Origin: Hydrangea macrophylla
Taxonomy: Eukaryota; Streptophyta; Magnoliopsida; Cornales; Hydrangeaceae
Assembly (NCBI GenBank): GCA_033977485.1
Contig: CM066994.1
Location: 117,328,458 to 117,392,457 of the forward strand
Length of the DNA stretch: 64,000 nucleotides
Direction: 5' to 3'
In this document: in pieces, positions 11,651 through 22,639 of the stretch
Numbering within the stretch: position 1 is the stretch's first letter
Layout: every line of letters begins with the position of its first letter
Program-made: the position numbers and the translations under genes
The notes under the pieces: model-generated
Databases searched by the model: none
Seen by the model: only the letters and a program-made list of their open reading frames with translations
Told to the model about the DNA's origin: nothing

Positions 11651-13763
11651 TATATATATATATATATATATATATTTCATATACAATTAAAAAAAGTTAT
11701 AATGTTTCGGAATATATCAGAATTTTTTGGAAATTTATCGAAACATTTATAGATTGGAAATTCTAGAACTATTCCGATTCCAATCCCATTTCGGAAATCG
11801 GAATTTTGAAATTCGAAATTACTTATATGTTAACAAAATCAAAATTTTTGGATCACAATCGGAATTTCCGTTCCAAATTGCACCCTATTAATGACCATAC
11901 CTAGTCCACTGTTAATATAAATTATGGGTAGGGGAATTTGGTCACAATGATTTTCCATGCTAGAATGGTCAAAACTTTACTTTAGGCCATTTAATTATAA
12001 ATTGCATCGTTGAATGCCCTTGACTTTTATGTTAGTTTCAATTGAGGTCAATCAGTTTTAATCGGGGATAATTATGTAAGGCTCAATACTCATATCGTTA
12101 GGGATATAAAAGAAAATGGATAGACCGAACCGACCACCATGGACAATTTTTTTAAAATCGCACATAGGTGAAAACCCAACCAAATCGATTGAACCGATCA
12201 TATTTGGTCGATTTTTTAAACATAAAAAAAAATAAATAAATAAAAAAATAAAAAAATCAATCGAACTGAACCGTGTACACCCCTATATTTGTTAATGTTA
12301 GTCTTGATATCAAATTAAAATTTGAGAGCTTTAAGTGGAGTAGTTGATAACAGAGGATTCAAAATATAATTCTAAAAAAAAATAAATTTAGAGGATACTA
12401 ACATATTAATTTTCTAGCCTAAAAAGTAAATTATATATTTTTCAAAAACAAGTCAGCACTATTATCGCTTTAGTGGGCTTTGTATTCGGGCTCTTTGGCG
12501 TTGAGTTAATTGGGCTTATGTGCATGCTGTTTCGGAAAGCAAATACTAATTCATTATCAATAATACTAGGCACACACACTTTTGTACATATTTTTGTACA
12601 TACTCTACTTTAAATTCATATGTCTTGTGCTGCTTGAATAATGCTAGGCATACACACAGCACATGGTACATACAATTAAAGCTGGGTGTGTAAAAGTGTG
12701 TGGATGTAGTAGTGCTCATTAACTATATGTTTTGTAAGTAAATTGGTTTTACATATTCAAGTATTTGGTGAGTGCAATTTCTTGTATTAGAATCCATGTA
12801 CAATCTAATAACTCACTTAAAATTAAAACTAGTTTTTTATCAAATCAACATTTCTTTGGATGAATTAAAAAAAGTCTAGAACTGAATCAGGTTCACTCCA
12901 GGTCTCAATTATTTATTTATTTTTTATTATTTTATTATTATTTTTTTTATTTTTGTAAATCTAGTTGTTATAACAAATGTAATATTGGTTTAACAAATAA
13001 CCACTTTTAAGAGAGTTTGTGGATTGGACACGGAATTACAAGCTAGAAATTGGCACTTGGGCACATAAATTTGTAGAACCAGTTCAATTATGAATTACAA
13101 AATCATTTCTATGCTCTCCCAAAAGGCCTCTTTGGTTCTTATAAGAAACAAGATAAAAAGTTAGACCCATTCCAATTTTAGATTTTTTTAAACAAACCCT
13201 TGGGTGTGCCCAAGCTTTATGGGTGCTTGTCAAGCTCGCTGTCAATTTATAGTTGATAGAAAAGTCAAATTTAGGGTGAAGGAGAGGAGAAAATATTCAT
13301 TGAAACGGTTATTTTTATGACGTGGAGTAACAAATCAATAAAATGATAGTATTTGAACATTTGTCCCTCCTAAAATTAGGAAAAATATCCTTACAAATCA
13401 CGACTACGATAAAATAAATAAAAATAAATAATAAATAAATAAAAATATTGGGTATAACGGGATACCATATCATATTTGTAACGTTAAATATTGGGTTATA
13501 ACGGGGATACCATCATATCTGCAATAATATTCAATTATAGGCAATTGCAGCCGTATTGGGTGTCAAACCGAACCCGTACTTCCTAGCTTGTATGTTACAA
13601 CTATTACGAGTTCGTATACACGAGTCAAGATCAAACATGGATAAGAGGTTATTGATATATACGAGTCAAGATCAGGCTTGCGCTTCAAAACTTATTTAAT
13701 GAACAAGCCAAACTCCAGCATACACCGCTCGTTTAAACAAGCCAATCTCAAGTTTGAATTTAA
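11651..13763. other. Intergenic AT-rich sequence
   Basis: No gene seen. Near 12565-12720 there is a weak inverted pair (CACACACTTTTGTACAT versus GTGTGTAAAAGTGTGTGG) that may be an old MITE. Near 13440-13520 a short direct duplication (ATTGGGTATAACGGGATACC / ATTGGGTTATAACGGGGATA) is present. Confidence 0.5.
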
Positions 13764-14071
13764 TGTTAAGTTGTGGAGACTGATCACCTTTTGACCTTGA
13801 TGCCCCTGCGCATAATGGGAGCCGTTCGGGGTGTTTTCAGAGCAGTTTTGGGCCTGGCCCGTTTGGCAGATTTAGGTCAATGATTACTTGTATAAATACC
13901 TTCTCTCCGTCATTTGTAAACCCTTGGCAGCAGCGGATTAATAAAATATCTCTCTCTTTCCGCCGTGGAGTAGCACGATTATCCTGATTGTGTGAACTAC
14001 GTAATATCTTGTGTTGTTTCTTTGTTTTCGTGTATCTTGTGCAGTGTGTGTTCATCGATTTTTACCTAACA
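13764..14071 (+). mobile_element. Solo LTR, 308 bp, TSD TTTAA
   Basis: Ends TGTTAAG and CCTAACA form the usual short inverted TG..CA termini and are flanked by perfect 5-bp duplications TTTAA (13759-13763 and 14072-14076). Inside are TATAAATACC (about 13891), AATAAA (about 13940) and a CT-rich leader with CCGTGGAGTAG and GTGTGAACTACGTAA, a composition I associate with short copia-type LTRs. There is no internal region, so this is a solo LTR left by recombination. Confidence 0.8.
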
Positions 14072-17000
14072 TTTAAAGCTCGTTTAATCCAGAAACATAG
14101 CTCGAATATACATGAGCTCTCGGCTTTAACTATGTTCTGCTTCCTGGCCTGCTGGATGTGTTTCATATACTCTCTTTGATGTATTTTAGTTTTTAACCTA
14201 GCCCAAAGTTTTTAATTAACACTGTACTATTCATCACCGGTTCATATGATGATTACCTCAGTGTTTAGGTTGGATTGCTAGGATTGTCCAAAACAAGTAA
14301 ATTAATATTGCTTGGACTTGCCCAGAACATAAGAATTCTTCTTTTTAGATACAGCCTTAATTAGGATAACGTATTTGGATTGATTATTGAGTATCATATA
14401 TATATAGCCTCTTGAGGTTATCTTTTGTGAATTGTGAGTAGCAAAAAAGTCCCTGTGACCATGACTTTTTAAACTAAACCACCCTACGTTTATTTTGTAC
14501 TCTCTTAATCTCTCATCACATACACTTGTGAATACAAAATATTCCTAATACTATGAGCCTGTTTGTCTATGCTTATGCTTATGCGATCTTGATCGTGGTT
14601 AGTAGAACTGCTTAAAGTAGAACTGCTTATTATGGTTTGGGTGTTTGGTTAATATGTTGTGAATTGGTCAAATATAGAGATAATCTTAAAAAGCACCCCT
14701 CCACCTGCTTATTGTCAAACTGCTTTTTGGACCAAATCTGCTTATATTATTGCTGAAACAAACAGATCAATAAGTAGTTTGGGCCACCAAAAGTGCTTAA
14801 AATGGGCAAATAAGCAATGACAAACAGCCTCTATCTCTCACTCACAATGATGTTTAGGCTCATGATTTGTTGGTCTGTTTCAATAACGTTGAAGGCCTAG
14901 TTTCTTATTGTAGTTTGCATTTTTAAATTAAATGCATCTTGTTTTTTTTTTTCCCCCTCTATATATATTGTCTGCATGTTTAAAATTGTCTTTTGGCGGA
15001 TGAGGTATTGAATGGGAGTGGTATATATATATATACTTCTAGTGAATGGCTTTTGGTAACGGGTGGATGTGATGGTGCAAATACATAATTTGGGACCGTA
15101 GACATGCTGGACGATTTCGTGTTCCAGATCAGTCCCGTTCTCAAATTGGAAGAGGCCCACCTGACCAAGCTTACCAGGACGCCAGAAGATCGAGGCGATC
15201 TAGTTCGATAGTGTACCAAGATCAGGAACGATCCTTTTAAAACGTAGATCTTATGGTTTTGATCAATTTTTGGTAACACTGCACCTGACCTTTCTCAGAA
15301 CGCTCCTCTGACCGAAAAACCCAAAAAAAAAAAAAAAAAAACGGACCGAAACCGAGCCACTTGGTCAATTTTTTAAACATGGAAAAACCAAATAAATTAA
15401 CCGGCTAATGCACACCCCGCCCGAGCTTGGCCCGAAAACTAGTTCGGGCTTACAATTTTGTCCAAGCCCAGCTCGGCTCACTCTCATATAAAGCTCGGCC
15501 TAAAATTTAGCGGCCGAACAATCGGGCTTTTGGCTTGCCCGGCCCAATTGACAATCCTAACCGTAATTATTGCAAGTGTATAGAAAACTAAAATAAAATA
15601 TGGGATATTTGCATTTCAGTCAACTTTTTGTATGAAATTTAAAATTATTACCTTTTTAAAATTATAAAATTATCAATAATAATTAAAAGAAAATTAAAAA
15701 AGTGATCAACAAAATTAAAAAAAATATCAACTTTTAAATAGTTAATTTGTATTTTAGTTTACTTTTTAGATTCAACGTTTAAACTTACACCAAAATGTAG
15801 TAATAATTGCTCCCAATATTGTGAAGACTTGCTCCCAATCTTGTAAAGAATTACACCCGTTTGAAACGAGTTGCTCCTTGCATTCTAAAGAGTTGCTCCC
15901 AACGTTTCAACCCAATCTTATAAAGAGTTGTTCTAAAACGTCATATAAATTTGATAACTTTTATTTTTACAAAAAAAAAAAATTTGATTTTGTTTTTTTA
16001 ATTTTGAAAAAGTAATAGACTAACTTTTAAATTATATACAAAAAGTGCACTGAAACTTAATTGTCCCGCTAAAAATTCAATCCTTGCATGATAACGTTGT
16101 GGTTTTTGGTTTCCAGTTTTTGTTTTTTATTTTTTGTATTGGGAGTTAACTGTGATCAATTCAAAAAAAAAAAAAAAACAACAACAGCAGCAGCAGCAAC
16201 GTTACCATGCGATCCCTCAACAAACGGTTTTCTCTTAAGTTCTGTGTTTTATCTGTATGATGTATCTAACATCTCCGTTTATATACTTCACGGGTGTTTT
16301 TGGGTATACTCTGTAATATGTGTTAGTTTTGGTTTCAATTGGGATGCTGACTTAAGAAACGATGTTTTCCCACGTTTAGAGAAAGACCGATTTTTTATTA
16401 TCCAAAATATATTGGAATATGAATAATGTATAAATTTGAAATCTGAAATTAATAGTAAATATTATAAAGTAAAATAAAGCAGAATCTGATATAGATACAA
16501 ATCGGATAATAAATCGAGTCTCGTGTTTGACATTATATCTTTAAGACAATAATGCCCCGCATAGGTGCTCACGAATTTGCGACATTTGTCTCTCAGGATA
16601 CAACAATCTCCCCCTTACTATAGAAACATTTCAAATAATAAGGTTCCAGCGAACTATACTGATGTTTATACTCTAACAGATACTGACAAACTCTATATGT
16701 ATATGAACTACTATAAATTTTTCTAAAATCATAAATGAATGAATAAGATACATATATATAGATTGTAAGAGACTGTTTGTCAACAGTCACAACCTTTCAA
16801 AAGAAACTATTCGTCAGCAGTCACATCCATTTGACTAAGGATCCGTTTGGCATAACCAAAAATGTACATTCAATTACAAGGCAATTTCTCATTAAATTTT
16901 TCCAACATTTTCTAAATGGTTTTTTTTAATGAATTTGCTCCTTATGATTTGTAAACGACCACAAATTAATTTCTTTTTTCTTACTTTTTACCATTTCCCT

Positions 17001-17129
17001 TTTTCTTTCCCTTAATTTTCTTAGAGATGCGTTACTCGTGCAACACCTACCATAATTTGAGTATTCGTTATCATGACTGTATGTGACAATCACATGGGAT
17101 AATTTCTCCCTGGATAGGAACTTTTTTTA
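14072..17129. other. Intergenic sequence with a MITE and old repeats
   Basis: No host gene supported. It includes the MITE at 14555-14831, a poly-A tract at 15325, a stretch with repeated TTGCTCC words (about 15805-15920) and an AAC/AGC-rich patch near 16178-16200. ORFs of 60-112 codons here are compositionally random. Confidence 0.5.
14555..14831. mobile_element. MITE with GAGCCTGTTTGTC ends
   Basis: The left end GAGCCTGTTTGTCTATGCTTAT is mirrored by ATAAGCAATGACAAACAGCCTC at the right. About 277 bp, noncoding, hAT-like in style; target-site duplication not clear. Confidence 0.6.
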
Positions 17130-17530
17130 GAATTCAAGTTGACAAAATGCGCATTCTCTTATTTTTTTTGGACAGAATAAAAAAATCCCTCCTTTTTTCT
17201 TTTGATATTTCCAGATTGATGAAAGTAATTTTTAGAAATTGGATGAGTAAAAAGAAAAAGGAAGAATTACAAATTTTAGATTATGCCGAAGAACAAATAA
17301 AAGAAGTGGAGAAAATAGCGAAGGACAAAAAAGAGGAGAGAACAAAAGCAAGGAGAAAGTGCATATAGAAATAGCAGAAGCCCGGGATACCATCCCGTTT
17401 GCTCAAGAGGTTTCATGTAACTCAATCAATTTTTAGAAAATATAATCTATTACCTTTATTGATAATAGCTAAAAATACTGGACGTATGTTATTATTGCGA
17501 TTTCCGAAGAAAGGAAAAAAACGAATTTTC
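17130..17530 (+). pseudogene. ycf1: Plastid ycf1 (TIC214) fragment in the nucleus (NUPT)
   Basis: The translation from 17147 includes DRIKKSLLFSFDISRLMK, VIFRNWM and a lysine/glutamate-rich stretch. A shifted frame then reads [13 protein letters not shown] (about 17365-17405), and the first frame resumes with [19 protein letters not shown] and GRMLL. This order matches the middle of the chloroplast protein Ycf1/TIC214, a component of the plastid import or assembly machinery. Only about 400 bp remain, with at least two frameshifts and no start or end, so it is a nuclear insertion of plastid DNA that no longer codes. The family call is from memory of the motif order. Confidence 0.8.
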
Positions 17531-17579
17531 TTCTGTTCACCGTTCACTATCATAAAAAAAGTATACATTTTGGAGAAAG

Positions 17580-17758
17580 AGTAATGCTACACCCACCTTT
17601 TTTACAACATTTTCCACACCTATACATCATGGCCTTTGATTTCGGTGAACCCCATAAGGGTCCCACATGAGTCTCACATGGAATTCACTAAAATTAAAGG
17701 CTAGAATGTGTTAGTTGTGGAAAGGGTTGTGAAAAAAATTGTGGGTGAAGCATTTTTG
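17580..17758. mobile_element. MITE with 10-bp TSD TTGGAGAAAG (unit 1)
   Basis: The left end AGTAATGCTACACCCACC is mirrored at the right by GTGGGTGAAGCATTTTTG, with subterminal TTTTTTACAAC / GTTGTGAAAAAAA also inverted. Perfect 10-bp repeats TTGGAGAAAG lie at 17570-17579 and 17759-17768. A 9-10 bp duplication suggests a Mutator-like source. Confidence 0.7.
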
Positions 17759-17768
17759 TTGGAGAAAG

Positions 17769-17930
17769 AGTAATGCTACACGCATAATCTTTTTTACAAC
17801 CTTTTCTACACCAATACATCACGGTTCTTGATTTTGGTGAAACCTATAAGGGTCCTACACGAAACCCACTAAAATTAAAGGTCAGGATGTATAGATTGTG
17901 GAAAAAGTTTTAAAGATTGAATGTTGTTCA
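17769..17930. mobile_element. Second, 3'-decayed copy of the same MITE
   Basis: Immediately after the second TTGGAGAAAG the left terminus AGTAATGCTACACGC starts again, followed by the same interior (CATCACGG, GGTGAAACC, AAGGGTCC, CACTAAAATTAAAGG). The right inverted end is only partly present. The two copies are head to tail. Confidence 0.65.
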
Positions 17931-18123
17931 AATTAGATAATACAATCTTTAGGGAAGATAATAGGGATACCAAATGTGTTGGCCTCTATTCCCTTCCCTC
18001 TCTAGTTTTGCTCCTTCCTACTTACCAAACGCAAATAAGGAAATGGCATATTTCGAGAGATTCTCTCATTTGATTGCAACTTCCTACTATAATTTAAGTA
18101 TGAGCATTATTTGATTATTTAGG

Positions 18124-18262
18124 GCACTAACAAATTCACTAACACTCACACTTACACTCTATTTCTCTTTTAGTGGCACTGTAGGCCTGCAGTGAATCTC
18201 ACAGTACCACTAGAAAAGAAATAAAGTATGAGTGTGAGTGTTAGTGAGATTTGTTAGGACAC
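18124..18262. mobile_element. Short foldback MITE
   Basis: The left arm CACTAACAAATTCACTAACA plus CTCACACTTACACTC is inverted at the right (GAGTGTGAGTG, TTAGTGAGATTTGTTAGGAC); TTTCTCTTTTAGTGG pairs with CCACTAGAAAAGAAA. About 139 bp, almost entirely stem. A diverged relative of this arm may occur at 35700-35795. Confidence 0.6.
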
Positions 18263-18845
18263 ATACCATTGTTGTTAAAGTATTATGAGGATTAAGTTCC
18301 ACACATATAGAGAAATCACTATGACTGTTAGACGGTGTGACAATCACATTACTGGCGGAGTTAGCTTTTAGTCAGTGGCAGTGAACTCTGAAATGTTGTG
18401 TATAAATATGATTTGAACTTTTCCCCAAGTTAAACTCATTAGAATAAAGAAAGAAAAAAAAAGAGATGGGGCTAATAATAGTACATGAAGCCAGTAACAT
18501 ACTATTAATATATAGGGCAAATTGCACTGACCTCCTTTGAGTTATCTGATAATTATTTGGATTTTTTTTTGTATTTTCAAGAATTACATCCACACTCCCC
18601 TTTTATTTTGAAAATAACTGTTATACCCTTGAACAAATCAATAAAAAAAAATTTATCAACCACCTTTTAAAAATGAAAAAAAAAATGTTAACAATTATGA
18701 AAAAAAAAACTATAAATAAAATTTTAGTATATACCAAATCAAGCTTTTACTACATTTTTTTAAAAATAAATATCAACAGTAACTTTAAAAAACCTAAAAA
18801 TCATCAACAAAATTATTAACTACCACTTTAAAATAAAAAATAATA

Positions 18846-19137
18846 CTCCCTCCGTCACATAATAAGTGTCAACTTCTATTTTGCACATTGTTTAAGAAAG
18901 TTGTATTATTTTAGTTTTTTTGGTTCATTAAATAGTCACTTTCCAATTTTGCCCTTAGATGTGATGGGTGTTTGACTTTTTGGTTATTTTGTGGCCACAA
19001 ATAAATGCTACTTTGTCTTTATTATAAGGGTAGTTTTGAAAAGTAAGTAAAATCTATATGCCAATTTAGGAAAGTGGACACTTATTGTGGGACATCCAAA
19101 AAAGGAAATGTGGACACTTATTATGGGACGGAGGGAG
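18846..19137. mobile_element. Stowaway MITE, copy 1
   Basis: Termini CTCCCTCCGTC and GACGGAGGGAG with TA duplications at 18844-18845 and 19138-19139; 292 bp. These ends are diagnostic of Tc1/mariner-derived Stowaway MITEs of plants. Confidence 0.92.
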
Positions 19138-19299
19138 TAACAATGAAAAAAAAAACACAAACAATTTTTTTTTTTAAAATGAATAATTATATTGCATTTT
19201 TGTCTGCTTTATTTTTTTTAAATTGTGAACTTGCTCTCAACATTGTGAATGAGTTACTCCACTGAAACTTAATTAGTACAGACCTTGCACGGGCATTGC

Positions 19300-19301
<2 letters not shown>

Positions 19302-19351
<50 letters not shown>
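19302..19351. repeat. (TG)n microsatellite
   Basis: About 25 TG units. It directly follows TTGCACGGGCATTGCCCGTG, a hairpin that on the minus strand resembles a Helitron 3' stem (see findings). Confidence 0.95.
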
Positions 19352-19353
<2 letters not shown>

Positions 19354-19558
19354 TTAAGACTCCACTGAGCATGTTTTTTTTTATAAAAATAAAAAATAAA
19401 CCAAACAAAAAAAACAATATAATTATTCATTTTTTTAAAAAAAATTGTTGATGTTTTTTTTTCATTATTGTTATCATTCTTTTCATTTAAAGTGGTAGTA
19501 GATAATTTTGTTGATGATTTTTTATGCTTTTAAATTATTATTGATATTTATAAATAAA

Positions 19559-19720
19559 AGAGTTATGCTATGCTTCCCAAATATCTTTCCCAAAAGTGTT
19601 TCCCAACACATGTGGTAGTGGACCCAGTTGATTTTGATTGGTTGTGATGTTAAAGTGGTTCAACTATAGTCTCACTTCAACATTATTTGGATGAAAATTT
19701 GGGAAGCATAGTATTACTCT
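19559..19720. mobile_element. MITE with AGAGTTATGCTATGCTTCCC ends
   Basis: Left AGAGTTATGCTATGCTTCCC is mirrored at the right by GGGAAGCATAGTATTACTCT. 162 bp, flanked by AAATAAA on both sides (7 bp). The outer AGAGTNATNCTA motif is shared with the elements at 17580 and 52399. Confidence 0.75.
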
Positions 19721-19938
19721 AAATAAATTCTCTAATATCTTTCACCTACTACTTGGACAAAAAAGTTAAATGGCTTAAATTATAAATATAAAAAAATAAA
19801 AAAATAAAAAATAAAAAAAACTATATCTGTAAACTATTGTGTTAGGCTAGCTAAAGATTATAAAATTTAAATTTGAAATTTTTATAAATGTTTTTTTTTT
19901 CGAGCTGCAAATTTTTATAAAGTTAGGGCTAAATACTA

Positions 19939-20189
19939 CTCCCTCCGTCCCATTTTGTGTCCCTCTTTTGGAATCCAACTATTTAAGGGGACAAAAAGAA
20001 TATACATCTACTTTCCACAATTGTCCATAATCATTCCACTTTCTTTTTTTTGTTTTGTTTTGGTATTGATTGCAAGTAAGGGTAATTTGGGAAACTAAGT
20101 AAAATTTGCATACTAATTTAGGAAAGTGGACAACAATTTTGGGACATCCCAAAAAGGAAAGGGGGACACATAAAATGGGACGGAGGGAG
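19939..20189. mobile_element. Stowaway MITE, copy 2
   Basis: Termini CTCCCTCCGTCCC and GGGACGGAGGGAG with TA duplications at 19937-19938 and 20190-20191; 251 bp. The right half shares GGGACATCC and AAAGGAAA words with copy 1, so the two are related. Confidence 0.92.
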
Positions 20190-20964
20190 TATAAATGTAA
20201 ATCTGTAAATTTTTTTAATGTATATATAATTTTTTGTAATACGAGCGCACACATATAGTCACACAAATACACATACACACACACATGTACAGATATTGTC
20301 ACGCCCCGAGGTAGCAAAAATAGATAAATAAATTTCCTTTTTGAGTCTATAGGGAATGACGGGTGAAAGTCACTAATTATCCACACCACACAGTACTAGT
20401 CCAACTAAAATAACAGGAACAGTAAACAAATGAATATATAATAACAATATCAATTACAATATCACAGTGGTCCTTAGGATCACAACAGATCTGGAGACAA
20501 CATATGTCCAAGTACTCGTTAAACAAATAAAGTTCAACAAAAATAAACTAAATATAAATCTACATCTGTAGCTAGCGTAAGGGTAGTCGGCAGCATAACA
20601 GTCTTCTCTGGCATAACCGGCATCAGTTAGGCCACCCTCCGCGTAATCCCTTACTGGATAGTAGCCATCGTCGTAAGTTCCATCACCTACATTAAAATAA
20701 ATAGGATAATCTGGACGGAGAATGTCCAAGCAATAATGGCCGTCAGCTTACTGAGAGCTGAGTGAATAGAACTCATAGGGTACCAATGATATAACGTAAT
20801 AACAAGTTATTAAAGTGTCTAAGATATAGTGTTGCAATAGTATCTTTCTCTGTATCAACCAAAGTCGTTACTCAACCCTTATCGTCTTGTTAATAACAAA
20901 CTCAACACATACTGACCCTTGGAATAGACTTGATTGTAAAACTTCTGGATACACCAATGCTCTG

Positions 20965-21355
20965 TCTACCGCGTCACCGCAAGTCATAGATACCTTCTAC
21001 CGCGCAACACCGCAAGCCATAGAGGTAATCTACCGCGTATATTGCAAGTCATAGATAATACGTCAGTTCAGCCCGCTCTTTTAAGAACACATACATAATT
21101 CACCGCATGTCATGGATTTAACGCTTCAAGCATCGACACATCAATTCTATTGCCAAGACCTATCGTCAAGGTTCACCGCATGTCATAGACACATTTGTCT
21201 GTCTACCGCTTACTTATGATCAAGGTTCACCATATGTCATAGATACTATATCACCGCAAGTCATAGACATATACGTCTGTCTACCGCATTCACCAGTGAT
21301 CAAGGTTCACCGCATATCATAGACACATTCGTCTGTCTACCACGTACTTATGATC
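20965..21355. repeat. Degenerate tandem repeat of the gypsy LTR
   Basis: Roughly eight imperfect units built from CTACCGCGT, CACCGCA(A/T)GTCATAGA and ATACGTCTGTCTACCGC, with a recurring ATGATCAAGGTTCACC link. Unit length varies from about 40 to 60 bp. Also present at 29405-29810 in the other LTR with different unit losses. Noncoding. Confidence 0.8.
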
Positions 21356-22261
21356 AACCAATATGCGTCCCCGTTTTCTTCCCATAACTTATCAAACCTA
21401 CTAAACATTTGTACTGCTACTGATACATGACAACCCCATGTAGCCTGACTACTTAGATTGAAATGAACGGATATCGAACTCATACATAAAACACATAGCA
21501 TCTAACTTCATCACGTTAATCCATTATTCTTAATCGTACTTATCTTTGTTGTCACATTATCCCTGATCAACCCATAATCGCATAATGAAAGTCTGAATCG
21601 AGAATCGAACATTCGAACCTCCTATATACTAAACCAAAGAAACAATCTATGTTCTGTAAAGTTCGATTGATTGAAACCATTTCAATCGATTGAGAAAAAT
21701 ATTGTTTGAGCGATCGAAGCCTATTTGATCGATTGAACCTTAATCGATCGAACTCAGTTCAATCTCTGGAGAGTCGTCTTCTATAGATGTTCTGAACAGT
21801 GAATGTTCAGAGGCGTTAGGGAGTGTTTGGGTCCATTAATTTGCATCAAAAACTCAGAAAACATCATATAAAAGGTACCAAGTAAGTTTAGAACCCGTCG
21901 TTAAGGGCATGTTTGGCTTGAGTTCCAACTTCAAGCTTTAATGGTGACTCCTCCTTCTCTCTCTTCTCTGCCTCTGTATCTCTCTCTGTCTCATTCTCTT
22001 CTTCTTCTTCTCTTCTTCTCCTCTGCCTCTCTCTCTCACAAACTAGGTATATATATGTGTGTATGTATATATATATATATGGATGTAAGTATAAATATAT
22101 GTATATATCAAAACACAAGCATACAACCTCTCTCTCACAAACTCTGGTTTTCTAAACACACTACACACACGAACACAATATATATATATATATATATAGA
22201 GGGGATAGTGGTGTATGTGGCAATGTTTGCGCAGAAATTGGAATTCTTGATAATTACAAGT

Positions 22262-22492
22262 TCAATCGATTGTGACTCGTTCGATCGATCGAAAGCAGAT
22301 CGGCTAATTTGATCGATTGAAATAGGGTTTGATCGATTGAAGTAGGGACCACGTAATTAATTCATGTCGGTAGGGTTTCGATCGATTGAACATGCTTCAA
22401 TCGCTTGAAGAACGAATTCTCAATCGCTAGAAATGACTTCGATTGATTGAAGAACAAAATCTTCGATCGTTTAGAAAGTCTTCGATCGATTG
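22262..22492. repeat. Array of TTCGATCGATTGAA palindromes, gypsy 3' LTR
   Basis: About eleven matches or near-matches to TTCGATCGATTGAA (for example TTCAATCGATTG at 22260, TTCGATCGATCGAAAG at 22280, TTTCGATCGATTGAAC near 22377, TTCGATCGATTGAAAG at 22481). A second cluster lies at 21658-21770. In the element's orientation this array lies just upstream of the TA-rich TATA candidate. The other LTR has the same array at 30718-30958. Confidence 0.85.
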
Positions 22493-22573
22493 AAAGTGAA
22501 ACTTCAAGTATGGTCAAAGGAAGTATATAGAATCTCTCTATATTAATAAATACTAAAAATACATGGTATTACA

Positions 22574-22592
22574 TCATCCACCACTCATTACG
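22574..22592 (-). other. Polypurine tract of the gypsy element
   Basis: On the minus strand GAGTGGTGGATGA directly precedes the LTR start TGTAATACC. Position and purine richness fit the plus-strand primer. Confidence 0.55.
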
Positions 22593-22639
22593 GATTTTGT
22601 CCTCGAAATCGAAAATTAACAAGGTCTAAAATAAAAACG

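Larger units (their letters stand above)
20297..22573 (-). repeat. 3' LTR of the gypsy element
   Basis: 2277 bp. In element orientation it starts TGTAATACC at 22573 and ends GGGGCGTGACA at 20297. It holds, in that order, a palindrome array (22492-22262), TATATATATA (about 22197-22180), a CT-rich segment, a second small palindrome cluster (21770-21658) and a degenerate tandem repeat (21355-20965). Confidence 0.9.

Noticed and set aside
13837..14055. Minus-strand ORF of 72 codons
   Set aside because: It is wholly inside the solo LTR at 13764-14071, whose promoter signals are on the plus strand.
19979..20389. Minus-strand ORF of 136 codons
   Set aside because: It spans a Stowaway MITE, AC-rich low-complexity DNA and the gypsy LTR end; no family resemblance.
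20454..20729. Minus-strand ORF of 91 codons in the gypsy LTR
   Set aside because: A matching ORF occurs in the other LTR (28893-29186), but the two lie in different frames relative to the shared sequence and diverge; the Tyr/Asp-rich reading comes from repeats of GTAGTC/CATCAC type words. Not supportable as a gene.
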